Assembly: GCF_020740795.1 (NCBI RefSeq)
Contig: NC_067282.1
Span: 145,562,858-145,626,857, forward strand
Direction: 5' to 3'
Source: Apus apus
Lineage: Eukaryota > Chordata > Aves > Apodiformes > Apodidae
Length of the DNA: 64,000 bases
Positions 42,641 to 56,500 of this stretch are shown one piece after another (positions within the stretch are counted from its first letter, which is position 1; each line of letters opens with the position of its first letter). The position numbers were made by a program, and so were the translations under genes. The notes below the pieces were generated by a model. The model had not been told where the DNA came from. It was given only the letters and a program-made list of their open reading frames with translations, and searched no databases.

Positions 42641-45600
42641 TGTCACACTTAGTGGCTTATTCAGCTGCTTAATTAACCCCCACTGTTAGAAAGACAATCC
42701 TATTATTTCATTTTTGGTACATCTGGTTCCTGCTTCTAGGCATGGTTAGGCTGACACTGAAAGCACAACCTCAGAAAGCTGTGTATTTGCATAGTCTGGG
42801 AACAGTAAGCCTGGTGAAAATCAGTTTTACTATTTTTGAGACATTTTCCCTGAAGTGTTTTTTTATGTTGAAGAAATAATAGTAGGGTACCTGCCGGATC
42901 ACTGCACTACCATTCTTGTGGGGAGTGTGAAGCCTAAGACCTCTCTGAAGCAATTAATAGGCAGGGGACTGTGGCCAAGGCTGGACCACGCGGGGGTGTT
43001 TCGTGCAAGTGCAGGATATAGATGACTGCTACCAGCATGACTTTTATAAGGGGTAGGGCTTGATGGGACTAGGAGGATGATGTGGATGAGAAGTGCAGGG
43101 TGTCCAGCAGTCGTGACAGAGAGCATGCTGGTTTTCACCATTACATGCTTGTTCTGAAGTAATTCACCTGTCAGACTTCAGGAAACGGCATGAAGCTGCT
43201 TCCAAAGCCAATATACCATATTTAGCTCTGACCACTTCTGGCAACACATTGCTTCATCTGAAATAACTTGCAGGATCCAACTTGGCATGTGAGACTACCT
43301 GTTCTCAGATGAAAGAGTGGAAGTTAGTCATTATTTGGCCACAGCTCTGCAAGCAGGCAGGGTTTCCACACACGGCACAGGACAGATTGAGCCCCTGTCG
43401 CATTCTAGCAATACTGGTGACACAGAACACATCGGTGTTCAAAAAAAACCTCTCTCCTCGAGTCAGCTCATTCCCAGTTTTGTAGAGGGCCTACCTGGCC
43501 CAGCACCCAGTTCTCACCCCGCAGAGGGCATCATTTATTTCTCTGACTTCCCAAGCCACTAACGAGATGTGCTGCTTTTTCAGGAAAGAACTATCCTTGC
43601 ACAGGATCCCCTGATGGCAGTCACAGTGGAAGCACTGGTGAGTGGCAGATTTTTCTACGACAAGTGTTGGCACTCCTGCTGCTGCTATCATTACAAAAGC
43701 CTACACCAAACCCGTGCAACTGTGGGAGATTTTCTGAGAAACGACCACATATTAGTGGAATTTGGCCAGTTTAAACAGCCTCTTTCCACTGACTGACAGG
43801 ATAGAAGGATGAAAAGTCTTGCAGTTGTATGGGCTCTCGTATGACCTGTTACCTTTTTATGGAAAGCACCCCTGGATCTTTGCTAAGGAAAACAGCAAGT
43901 GCTGCTAATGCAGCTGAGTCCTGCAGGCAGCACTCTGTCCATAGCTCCAGGTTCCAACGGGGTAGTGTGAAGCCATGAGATGTGGCTTGAGGTCTCTGAT
44001 CAGCCTGTTACTTGCACGGTAAACAGGATAGAAGAACACTAATTCCTGAGAATAACACTATACATTATATACAAGATTATCTAATATTACCTAAAACCAG
44101 TAAAACAACTCCCTCAACATCACCAGCAGACCCTGCTGATATTCCTTCATACCACATATTTTTCAACTGCCACCCCAAGCTGTGGATTATATTCACTGCC
44201 ATATACACACCAACCCAGAAACTGAGGTCCCTGTGCACAGAGACTCTGAAGCCTGCAGGCCGCACCACAACAGGAGGATAAAGGGTGCTGTCTGACTTTA
44301 AACTACCTACCTCATCCATCAGCCAGGAGCAGGGCTGGTTGTGTTTCAAGATGTGCAAAAAGAGAGAAGAGGAAATAGGTGACAGTTATAAATGTTTTGC
44401 AACCTGAATGTGCCATTAATATATGTATGCAGTGTGTTCCTACCACTAGGTATTTGTGCACGGCCATAGTAAATACCATGTTCAACAGCAGTTTCACAAA
44501 ACCACTCCATGATCTAGAAAAACTTGCAGTGAAACAGACTCTCTAGCTTTACTGAGAAAAAAGAAATATCCCTGTACTTAGTTAGATCCTTGACTTGGTG
44601 GAAATTTGGACCAACTCTAATGAACTCCTATACAGTTTAATTACTCACAAGTATATTGAAATGACCAGATAGCTAAGTGGTCAAAACCTGCTCCATAAAA
44701 CATGTGCTTGATTTCCACGCCCCAGAACAGAGTTTTAATTAGCTTCCAAATTTAGAAATACTGATACAGGATGCATGACGTCGCAACATCTCCATCCAAG
44801 AGACTCTTCTTTGGGGAAGGGCAGCTATCTTCTTTCTTTCACTGCGTGACGGTTCAATGGCTGCACTCAGAAGTCAGAGTGCTCACCATAGTGCATCGCT
44901 TTCTTTATGCATTCACCTTGAAGGCTGAGTCTGTGATACTGATGTAGATCAGAGAAGTTTTTATGCAAGTTGGAAGGTAACTGCCAAGCTACCTTGACAT
45001 TTTCCTCACACTGCTCAGGTGCTGTGGTGCTGCATGTGGAGACATGTACATATGTGCTTAGGTGGCCCGTTCCACCTTGCACAGTATCATCTCATTGATG
45101 CAGGGCTCAGCCATGGCCCCAGGACGGCAGCCTGCAAGTCAGGACCAGCTGTGGCCAGACTCTCCATTTGGCCAGATGCAACATCTCTTGCCTGTCACTA
45201 CAAAAACTTCCTTAAGAACTGGAGGAAAACAAGGTTCTATGTTAAATCTATATGGTCAGCTCAGAAAGAGTGTGGTTGGTGGTGGTAGGGAGCAGGAAGA
45301 GGCCCAGCAGGGCTGACCCCCTACCCTTGGGAGCCCCTGCCAGGGTGACAGCCCCTGCCTCATGAGTGCTATGGCCTCTCCACATCACAGCCAGGCCTAG
45401 CCCTGGCCAAGAACACATCAAATCTCAATCCAGACCCTGAGTCAACTTGCCAGTTGACCATCAGACTTGCCTGGTTGCAATAGGCCTGCCTGGATGCTGT
45501 GTTCCCCGAGGGACAGCCAGCCCCTGCAGCTCCCTAGCAGCAGAGCACCCCAAAAGCAGTGCAACAAAATGTCTGTGTTGCTATCTGCTCAATTCTGCTT

Positions 45601-48600
45601 TTCTACTGGTTTTGAGATGTTACGAAAGAGGGATATTTAAGTATCACTTTAAAAATGTTTATATGCTCCAGATAAAAACACCAAAAAATTCTCATATGGA
45701 CATTTTCTTACAACAAAACTTCTGACTTTCCATTTCAAACAGCATTTTGTGTTTAATTGCACATACATTAAAAAGAAAAAGGAGAAAGGATTCAAAAAGG
45801 TTAAGTAAAACAATCAAAGCATTTCATTTCAGCCAAAATTCTCTTGGCTGCTCCAAAATAAATTGTTGTTCATTTTGCTGAAAAACTTCTAAAGCCACCT
45901 GCAGCCCCTCCACCATGCTGTTTTATTCACTTTGTCTTTCCAGCCAGAAAGCCCTTTATTCCAACAGCTCTGTCCATCAGTGCAGCACCTGAGTGGAGGC
46001 AGAGGGCTAATAATATCACTGGCAAGAATGAGAAAGCTAAACTTGGAAGCCAAGCTTTGACAGGCGAGTAAAAACAGAATTAATGCTCAAATATTTTTTT
46101 TCTCAAATGACATAAGGTTTCCTTTTTCTGCCTACCCACGAGTGATTCAATTGATTTAGAATCTGAAATCTTTGCTAGCACATTTTCTCACTTTTAAGAA
46201 GCTTTTCAGTTTGCCTGTGTTGGCTGGTTTGCTCACTTCCAAATGGGTCTCTCCACAACTGATGCAGCGTTTGAAGCTGTGATGGGTACATATGCAAAGG
46301 AGGGGCCAACAAACGGAGGGAAAGGCCCGCTGTGCATTCCTAACAGTTGCACATTTCCTGATTCGGTTCAACCTCTTTGATCTCATCGCGCAGTACGAAA
46401 TATCGAAAGGTAATGAAAAGATTGCAGGCAAGTCTGCTACGTTTGCATATCAAAACACATGCCTCAGCCCAGTACAGAGCAGGAGACAGATAGAGTAAAT
46501 TCAGTTGTGACAGATGGAAGAACACCTTTTGATTGGGAAATAACAGCTTTCTTCCTGGTCGTGTAGTGCTCAGGTATGTGCAATAAGAAAAAAATATCCA
46601 GGAAACTCACAGCGTATCAGAAAGGGATGCAGAATGGAGCCAGGATTCACTTCTGTTGCAATCCACTAGGCTACAGGCATTATTTATCTCCCTTTTCCCC
46701 TTAGTTACTAGCAGTAAAGCAGGAGACAGACAGCTATGCCTCAGACGACAATGGTATATCCCTTAAAATAACCTATCCTGCCAAAAGCTCAGTTGCCAAA
46801 AGATGGGATGCATTTTATCAGTGCCCAAGATCCCAGTCTCCTTTCTTTAACTGAAGCCTGCCCATCTAGAGAGATGAGACGTGTGTCCAATGCATTCATT
46901 TTTAGTAGATACACCACCCTTTCCCTTACAGCTGCCAACCTACACCCTCCAGCTATCTCCCTGCCTTTTCTACTATCTGTTCCTCTATATCCATCTCTGG
47001 TATAAATCCCCTCCTTTTCTCTGTCTTCTCTTCTCTGCCTTGTAGCACTCTGGGTTTTCATTGTCTTTGGCTCCTCCTTTCTTAACACACATCTCTCTTT
47101 CCTTTCTAATGTCTCCCTATAATTTCCTACCATCTCCTTTCTCTATCTGTCTCTAGGTTGACACATCTTAACACTCTCCCAATGACTTTTAAGACATCTG
47201 GTAAGCTGTACTCAGGTATAAAATTTCTCATCAGGTCAAAAGAAAACATTGGGGAAGTCAGTGGCCAGATGCAATGATTACAGTTCAGCATGGACGAAAG
47301 TGACACCAGTATTTATGGTCCCAGATGAGATTTAAATCATTGGTAAAATGCAATATCCTTGATTTTCCACTTTCACCCTCTGTGGTATCTCCAGGGCTGA
47401 GCTTGGATGCTTTATCTCTGCATTTCTTACCTTAATGTAGTTGCTTTCTCTTATGCATAAACTCAGCCATTAATATCTTAGATTTCTGCTGTTTGATATT
47501 TTCCTCTACTCTTTTTACCCATAAGTTACTGATACTCTTAAATGTAACACCACTTCATGTTTTGCTTAACAATTTTCTTACTGTGCTTATTTGAAGAATT
47601 TATTTGTTTTTAAATCACACACAAGGAACTGCATAAAAAAGCCAAAGAGAATCCTATCGTCTCATAATTTTTGTGGCTTGATGAACTGAAGTAGCAGCTT
47701 TGTAATATCACTCTTCCTAATTTAACCTTTTTTTGGTTATGTTCACTTTATGGCTGTGGTGTCACACACCCAAAGCACACTAGTGACTTTGGCTTTTCAC
47801 TTTCAATCCATGCTTTTGTCCAGGGGCTCTATATAACCTACCAGTACCGCAAGGGGTGCAGAGGAGGCTCAGCTGTGTCAGTGTCTCTGTGCTCCATCCA
47901 TGGTGGGTTTCTAGGTCCTGGCATACCTATGGCCAACTGAGACCTCTTCCTTCAGGGGAAGAATATCCCCAGAGCCATTGAGTCCCTGCAGCCCACCATC
48001 CCACTGTGTTCAGTTAGCTACAGAGGAAATGTGGCAACTGCTTGGCTCACTCTGTCTAAACCTCCAAGTGACCTGAGTCTCACATAGATCTCAATAACCA
48101 CACAGCACCTAGACACACCAATCATTAACAACTTTGATTAATTGCATCCTAATTTCTGTATGTAGAGCCTATGAGCAAGATTTCAGTTAACTTTAACTAT
48201 TTGTAAGTTTTATGCATCTCCATCACTCCATTAGGATTATTTGGGGCAAGAAAAAGATAAACAAAGATGCGAACAATCTATAAAGAATGAATTTTTGTAT
48301 TAACTTTAATGGAAATATTAATTATCAAGTTATTTATAAAGGCTCATAAAATTGATTTTCTAATCATATAAGGTACTTTCTACATATTTGGGATAGGTTT
48401 GCTCTGTCTCCCAAACGAAAGAGAGATCATGAACCCCTTTTGATCTCATCTGGTCTTCCCACAGCGTCATACTCAGCAATTCTTATTAGAAAGAGACTTG
48501 GAATCCTCAAATCAAAGACCCATCTAAGTGCAAAGTCCTATTTGGGTTTTCAGTGAACACTCTCATTAGCATGTGAAGAGCTAAGGAAGGTTTAGCTCAG

Positions 48601-50367
48601 GCTGTAACCTGTTTAACTGAACCAAACTGCTTCTTGCTGGGAGGAACAGCTGGGAATATGCTAGATCCTTAAAATGAAGCCCCTTTAAAGTCAAGCTCTG
48701 CTATGGCCCTTTACAAAAGGGTAAAAAGCTTCAGAGTTTGAAGCTCTGTTGGCACATAACTTAGTAGGCCTTTTCAAGCGAAGAATTCCGTATGATAAAT
48801 CTGAAGGAAAATGCATCTGTGTAAGAGGATGTGTCCTGAGTCGAGACTTTGGATTCACTTATTAAGCAGGCAGCTTGGCAACAGGAAATGCCAGGTCAGG
48901 TTTTGCTAGCCACTAGATCTGCCCTGTTTGCTGGCAATTTCTTAATTTTAAGCATGGCTGCATAAGTAGCCAACAGCCTCCCATGTGCTGTAACGTTATC
49001 AGATGCTGTTCAGCCAGCAGACAGGTTTCCCAACTGCAGAGCTGTCACTTGGTGGGATGCTCAGAGCCTGGCAGTGGCTTCACGTGGGCCCCACACGGGT
49101 ACAGTCACTGCCCACATGTAGGGCAGAGTCTGACTGCACATGCTTACAATTACAATTACAGGGACATCTCTCAAACCCTGGGCATGTTTGTTATTCTCTG
49201 CCATCTCCCCACAGATGGTTTTAAAAATGCCTGGAGGATTTGCTCCAGAGGATGCCTCTAGGCATCTCTCTCTGGGTCATGGCAAATGCATCCATATCAC
49301 TGGGGCTGGGTCACTGGGAAGCTCCATCCCTGAATCGCTCTCACCCCACCAAACAGGCATTGATAGAGGGTAAAGGCTTGACTCTCAGGTCAGAGGCTGG
49401 GTGCTACCTCATGGCAGCCATGTTAGTTGCCATCCCTGTAATTAGTGTCATTAGCAGGTTGCTATGGAAGTTTCCTGGAGAAGGTGTCAGGGCACTGCTC
49501 AGAAAAGACAAGCAAGTTAGGGAGGAAGAAGGGAAAATGCAGATGACTGAAGGAAAAACAAGATTGCCTGTTGAAACTCTCTCCAGAGTGTTATCTCCTT
49601 GGCCAGAGCAGACCACACACTTTAAAGTCAGGACTCATTGACTGTGTATTTTGTCTCCAGAGAGATGTTCGCCATGGCATGACTAATACATAAAGAAAAC
49701 CCAGCACAGCAGAAATGTCACCATAGTCCCTCCCACACAGGACCTGCGATTACCATAAGCAAGCACTCTTATCCTGCTTCATCTTTAATTGATAGCTAAA
49801 GTAAGCCAGGAAGGAGGAGAAAAACTATGCTGAATTTTGGCATCTTGAATCTCAGTAAAAACATGGCTTCTGAAAATAATAATAAAAAATGCAACAAAAA
49901 CAAAACACCAGGGGAGTTCAATTCCCTTTGTACTACTGATTCTCTGCTTCCAAGCACTGGAGAGAAACAGAGCAAATCCCTCACACAACTGTACCTCCTG
50001 ATTTGGAGGAGAGTGCAGACAAGACTGAGAGAGAGATTTAGTTCCCAGCCCATATCAACTGCTGCACCCATGGGGAGGAGCAACTGGAGGGAGAAGCTGG
50101 GAATGAAAGTCTTTAATGATTTTTGTTCCTCTGGAGTTGCAGGGGGTGAGAATCCATAGTCTAGGTAAATCTGAATGTAAAACGAGCTAGGACCCAGCTG
50201 GAATCAGTTTAGTGATATAAAGACACATAGTCTTAATTAAGGGAATTGTGATTTGCCAATGAAATCCCAGCAGGGTGTCTGTCTGCCTGATCAAAGACTC
50301 GAATTTCTGATGGAATCTTAAGTGCATGAGCCATGAAATTACTTTTTGAAAAGGGAACATGCGGCAC

Positions 50368-50451
50368 AAAGAGACGGAGTGAGAGGGAAGGAGGTGGAGG
50401 GAAGGAGGAGAGGAGGAGGGAGGGAGGGATGGGGAGCAGAGTGGAGTGGAG
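50368..50451. repeat. Polypurine (GGA/GGGA) tract
   Basis: About 84 nt, almost entirely G and A on the plus strand, with many GGA, GGAG and GGGA units. The minus strand, which is the TMEM178B sense strand, is the matching polypyrimidine. Such mirror-rich purine tracts can form triplex or G-quadruplex structures. Confidence 0.85.
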
Positions 50452-50810
50452 CTCCAAGTGATGCTACTGGGAGCCTCCGTTCTCTCCATCCAAGCAAAGC
50501 TAGATCAGCACAGGCTGAAGCAAAAATAATGCTAAACTGCCAGCAGAGTCAGCAGTTAAGATCATTATCCAGCCTGCTGAATAAAAACACATTCTTACTT
50601 TGTTCTTCAAAACTATTTTGAAAGAGCTTAGCAGAATTTGGGGGGAAATTCTGCTTTTCTTTCTAAGTAAATCCCACTTTCCCACTCTCATGCCCTTCCT
50701 TGTTTGTCAGAGACTAGACAAAGTCACCTGCTATTTCTGTTTTGAGCCTAATTTCCCAAGAAACTCAGAGGTCCTAAAAAGCAAGGCAGCTTTCTCCAAA
50801 CATTTCCTCC

Positions 50811-50835
50811 TTTTTTTTTTTTTTTTTTTTTTTTT
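50811..50835. repeat. 25-nt poly-T run
   Basis: Uninterrupted T on the plus strand, equal to poly-A on the minus strand. I checked for a minus-strand processed copy ending here and saw neither a recognisable coding body nor obvious target-site duplications. It is probably a simple homopolymer. Confidence 0.9.
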
Positions 50836-53470
50836 GGACAGCAACACAACATATTTCCCTCCATTTTGTTGCACCGATAAGAAATGCTTAAAGTTATTTG
50901 CTCCAAAATATATCAAGCTTTTCAGTGTACATAGGAAGAGCTTTGGATCAAATCCCAAATTATGAAAATTCTGCAGGATCTGGAATTATAATATTGTGGG
51001 CCCCCAAAACACTGAAAGCTCTGAAAATCAAGACACAAAGTTGACAGTAGAGGCACAATCTACCAGCTTCACTTATCATGTCTATACCACAGGAGTATTC
51101 CCACAGCACTCAGTAAACTTCCCAAATCCTATCTCCTCACGTAGCAGGCTCAGCACAAAGCTATGTGGGATTAACCCAGCATAGCCTCAGCTTTGTTCCA
51201 GAAGGTCTGGCAAGGCATCCAGAGGACATCACATTTCCAAACGTCTCACATGAGTCTTCTCTCCTCTGACATTTAAATGTGTATTTTTTAAAAAGCTCTC
51301 TCGTTGGCAGACTAAAACTCAATGCAATGACTATGGAAACTATTTTATCAGAAAAAAGCCAACTGTCACCTTGCCATGCCATTTTTCTCAAAAGTGTTTA
51401 AAGCAAGTGTTTCAAAGGAAGAAATAAAACACCCATATGCAGTTGCTGTGCAGCACAGGACTCCATGTACTGGAGGGATAGTCCCAAGCAAACACACAGG
51501 GCTGTTTCAATGGTCAGGCAACAGCATGGACCTAATAAATCACAACTGTTGTACTTATGCCATGCCAAGATCTAAAGTAAAACAGAAAATAAGCAATCAA
51601 GCCCTATGAATTTCCAGCTGTGTTCAAAATATCTGAAGAAAAGCAAGGGATGTGGTAAAATAGAAAATAGAAAACAAAATGCAAGATGAAACTAGATGAA
51701 ACACTCTATTTTCAAGCATCTCCAGGAGTTTGTGAAGCAAAAAGCCTAAGGGTTTCTGACAAGTGGCTGCACAGCACAGAATGGAGCTCAGCTCCCAGCC
51801 AGTAGTATAAGCAACATGGTGCCTCCACTGCTCCCCAGTTTGCTTGGTTCTTGCTGATGTTGCTAGATCTACAACAGAAACAAATCTCAACATCACTCAC
51901 TGAGTCAGCTTTAAAGCTCTACTTTGGGACTGTATAGCTCTAGGGAAAAGCTGCAGTTTGAACAAATCAATAAGTGGATCACAGAACTCAAACATTCCCC
52001 TTAATTACTGTATTTCCACATGTGGGTGTCTCCATGCCTCACTCATTAAGTGTCAGTCATTCCACTTATTTAGTAAGGCATGGCTAGCTATGCAGTGGCT
52101 GCACACTTCTTGAACCTAGTGAAGGCTTCCCCAAATCAGAATTGGGCCTCCTGGGAACAGGTGCTTTGCTTGCAACAGTGGAAGAACCTGTGAAGCTTGC
52201 ATCAGTGAAAGAAATATTTTCCTCACTGCTTTTCCCCCCACAGCATCAGCTATTATCCAGCCTCTCTCTGCACAGCTTCATAGCCGCGGGATGAAAGAGC
52301 CTCCTTCACCACAGCTGCAGCCACCAGTTCCCATTCCCTCACTTCTCATCTTCCCACCTTCTCACTTCTCGATCTTTTCAGATCTCAGGGAAATGGATTT
52401 TCTTTCTTGCCTCCTTCTCCCCTACCACTGTTGCTGCACACTGGGGTTTCCTGTACTCCAGAATTTCAAAGAACAATTTATATTAAAAATCTAGCTCAAA
52501 GTGTAAAAGAAGGTGTTTTCCAGGAGACTGTAATAAAAAATGTGGGGTTTTTAAGGAGGATTGACAGCCATTTCACATAGGTGGCTTCTTCAAAACAGTT
52601 TCCTTCTCACTATCAGAAGAGGCCTCACAGCAAAACAGCAATTCACAAGTTTTCCAAGCAGGTTCTGTGTTGTGCTTGAGGGGCTAATTAGAAATACAAA
52701 AATACACTATTAATTTGTGTATATTGAGTGATAAACTGCTGGCTCTGCTGTTCACCCCCAAACATGCTTGAGAGCTAGAGGAAAGTATCCCAATGGAACA
52801 GCTCCACCAAGTTCTCATCTCAGTTGCTCACACTTCATTTTCTGAGCCAAAGAGTGGCCGCTCAGTTTCAGCAGGAAATCTGTGTTTCAGGCTGCCTTGA
52901 CAGACAAAATTCCACATGCCTGAGACTTCATGCTTTGTAAAACGTTTCTGACTCAGGATCACTCAGCACCAGCTATTGAGCCATCACACGAGCCAGGATG
53001 CTTCATGTGGCTGGTTACTAATATCACGAGTGGTTAAACCCCAAGAAAGGGCAGATTGGTGGGGCTCCAGTGACTCAGAGGAGCTAGAGCACCTCACAGC
53101 AGTCAAGCATCAGACTAAATGCTCTCCTGCTAGATTTGTGTGCATGTGTACGTCTACACGGCAACTTTGCACACATAGCTATTACTGCTGAAGTAAGAGA
53201 CTGCAGGTTATGGAGCCTTTGGGATGATCTTCTGTATTTCCCTAAAAAAACAAAGTGGCCAGAGTCTTGTAATGCCATACCAAGTGCTCTCCATCACTAT
53301 TGGACCAGATCAGCAGGAGGACGATTTTCTAGTAAAGGCAAGGAATTAATACTAGGGAGGAGTGAGCCCTGCTTCTGAACTTCTGCCCTCTACCCAGGAA
53401 AGTGTGCTTCCCTACTCTCCATCTTATAGTATGAGGCTTGTCTCCTTTTTGGACGCTACCATTACACCAG

Positions 53471-53553
53471 GAAAAAAAAAAAAACAAACCAAACCAAACC
53501 AACAAATAAAACCCAACCACAAACAAACCCAAACCAAAACCCCCACCAAAACA
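53471..53553. repeat. A-run followed by AAACC/ACCCA simple repeat
   Basis: A 13-base A-run (53472-53484) followed by imperfect AAACC, AACCC and CAAAC units. It makes a plus-strand lysine/threonine/proline-rich frame that is an artefact of the repeat. Confidence 0.9.
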
Positions 53554-56500
53554 AGAATGTGACGCTCCTGCCCTTCACAGACCATGTTGTTTTTTTCCAC
53601 TCTCCTAGATATGTTTCTGAATGCTTCTGTTTTCTCAGAGGTATGCTATCAGTTCAGACAGCAATTTCTTCTCTGAAGAAAAGGGGCTGCTTATAGAGAA
53701 GATGTCACCAGCAGTCACTCCCTGCTCACAGCTTCTGGTTCTGCTGGAGTTCATACCAGTTTTGCTCATCTGCAGGGATCTTCTCTACAGCAGATTGTCC
53801 CTCCCCTGCTTTATGTAATGAAAAAGTCCTAATCCATCCCTCTCCAAAACCACTCTGTTTAAAATCAGTGCTGATTGTAGTTAGTCTCCAATTCTCAAAG
53901 GACATTAATTGCTTTGGGCTTCACCTCAGAGCTGTTGAATACTGATAATAACTAGTTTGCCTGAGTTTACTGCCTAAATAGCTGATAATTGCAGCCCAAG
54001 AACAGCAAGAAGCATGCTGTCTTTCTGCCTCAGTTTTCTGTCTGTCTGGTTTGCTAGGGAACTGTCCACCTGCCTCTAGCCAAGTGTTCCTATTTCTACT
54101 TGACTTTCTTCTTTGTCTCCATGTCTCTCTCTCTTTCTTGAATGTATTTCGCTTTTCAATCTCTCTTTTTTTGTCTTTTCTAGAGCTCTGACATCTTTGA
54201 TCTCTTGTTGACAGGGACCACAGCATACTGGATACACACTCAGGGATCCAAACATGTTATCTCCCCAAAGAAGCAGCTCAGGATGTGACAGGTGAAACAT
54301 CAGAAACAATTACAGAAAGAGAGAGGCTTTCCAGCCCCACAGGGGAACCATCCGGCCTGCATTCTGCGCTTCACCTCCCAGCTGTGCACGAATCAGGGAG
54401 CCGAGCTGCAGCAGCACCCATTTGGAGAGACAAGTGGAAAGCCACAAACACACAGGCCAGATGTTGAAGGTTTGGGGAGCTGAAGGGGGAGGTTCCTGTG
54501 AGGGAAATCAGTTGGATCCTCATCTAGCTTCCTCTTTAGCTGTCACAAGATGCAGTCATCTCTGTGTATCTGAGACAAGTGTGCCCCTATCAGAGGCAGT
54601 TTTCACATAACCTCATTGTGCTACTGTGACCATCTGCTCCCCCACCTTTGCCAGGCTCCTGTGGACCATGAGGATCACTGTACACTGACCAGGGAGCCAG
54701 GCACTGAAATAGAACACAACACTACGAGCCAGAAGTGCAATGCAGGAATTTGGTCTCTGCTGTAGCCTACTGCACTGGAAACCCAGAAGGATTAAAAGAG
54801 CACAGAAGCTTATTGGGAAAGTGGGCCAAAGACCAGGGTGGCCATATTGGTTTGCAGACCATGGTACAAGGCCAACAGAAGAGCAGGGTTATGTGTAGTG
54901 GCACATATCAGCAGTGCCCATGAGGCCCCTATAGCTCACAAGAATGCAGGTGAAGAAACTCATGAGTATAAAGGCACACAGAGGAATTGGTGGAGCCTCT
55001 GTTGTCTCCAGAATGTGCTGGGTACAGCTGAGGGAAGAAAGGATTACCTTGACTCAGCTCTGACAGAGAGTCTGGAGGGTCACAGGCCACCTGGGACTGC
55101 CAGGACATGTTGTTTGTACGATCTGGAGCTGCCCTACTAGGACTGCCACATGCTGAGGGATTTTCCAGCAAAGGAGCTCATGGACCATACCATCCCTCCT
55201 GACTGACTGCCGGAATAGTGCAGATGAACAGCAGAAGGAGCCCTGTACACTGCTGCTGCAAGAGAAGAACTGCAATGTCTTTAAATACTGTAACACACTT
55301 TGGTAATATGGATGAGGAGCTGGATGGGTTTTGAGGAGCTCTGGGTTGAGACCTCTGTCCCTTCATTATTAATTCCCTCTTCGCAGGCTAAGAGGCCAGA
55401 GCCTGTCCCTGAGAGACCTTCCTGTTCTGCACTGCCTCCTACCCTGCAGGAAAATCACTGCCCTCCTGGACACAGAGACCCCAGGCATACAGCAGTACTG
55501 ATTTTGCTGGGCCAGCAGAAGAAAGACCCAGCACCAGCCCTTCCTAATGACTGCTATCAAGCAGCTGCCTCAGCTCTGGGAAGATGGGCAGACACCCATC
55601 CAGGTCACTTTGCACCAAGTAGGACCGAGGTATGCCCTGAAAAGTGACACAGAGCAGGGTGCAAGATTAGCACTGACCATACAGCAGAGACGCAGTTGTA
55701 CTGGTGTTTCGTAACAGGGTTCTGTGGGATTCCACATACCTCTGGAAGTGTGATACAGCTGCAGTGTCACCCTGTCAGTCTTCACTAGTGCAAACAAAAA
55801 GGCTTCAGACTGGGAACCCACAAGCTTGTCAGGGGAACTGGTATACCCACAGGGAGCGAGCCACCCACATGCATTGCATATATATTAGCCACCAAACACC
55901 AGGAAACACAAGTGTTCATTATAAACGGGCAAACAGTGAAAGGAAAAACTAGCCCAAATCTTCCCAAAACTCAAAAAAATGTTGTCATTAAAATTCTCTG
56001 TGAAAGTTCATCTCCTAACTCCCCTCCTGCCTTCATGCCTCCCTTACATGCGCTGCTTCTAAGCAGACAGTTCTGGGTCCTCGAAGGAGCAGCTCACCTC
56101 TGTCCTAAGAAATTATTTCACCCAGCTCCTGTTCCCGCCAATTGTACAAAAGGGTTTTCCTGCACCCACTTCTTCCCTCTTTTCCTTCATAGAACTGATC
56201 CAGCAAATAATCCTTTCGTTCCTGAAAAATAGCACTATTTGCCTCCCATGCCTGTGCACCCTGACAGATGGCAGGGCGAAAAAACTATCTGCACAAGGAA
56301 GCACTCTGGCTCTCTCTGTGCAGGAAACAAGCCAAAAGGAAAAAGAAAAACACTTTCAGATGATGTGCCTCCTGACATAGACTGATGAAAATCCAGGAGA
56401 CTGATAGTTCAGCCTCTTCGCATTTGTCCCTCATTTAATTTTTTTCTGTCCTTTGATCTGCAGGAGTAGAGGACTGCCAACCAACAGAGTCTAGAGGAGA

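Noticed and set aside
50795..50835. Poly-T as the tail of a minus-strand processed pseudogene
   Set aside because: No coding body, polyadenylation hexamer or target-site duplication was found next to it.
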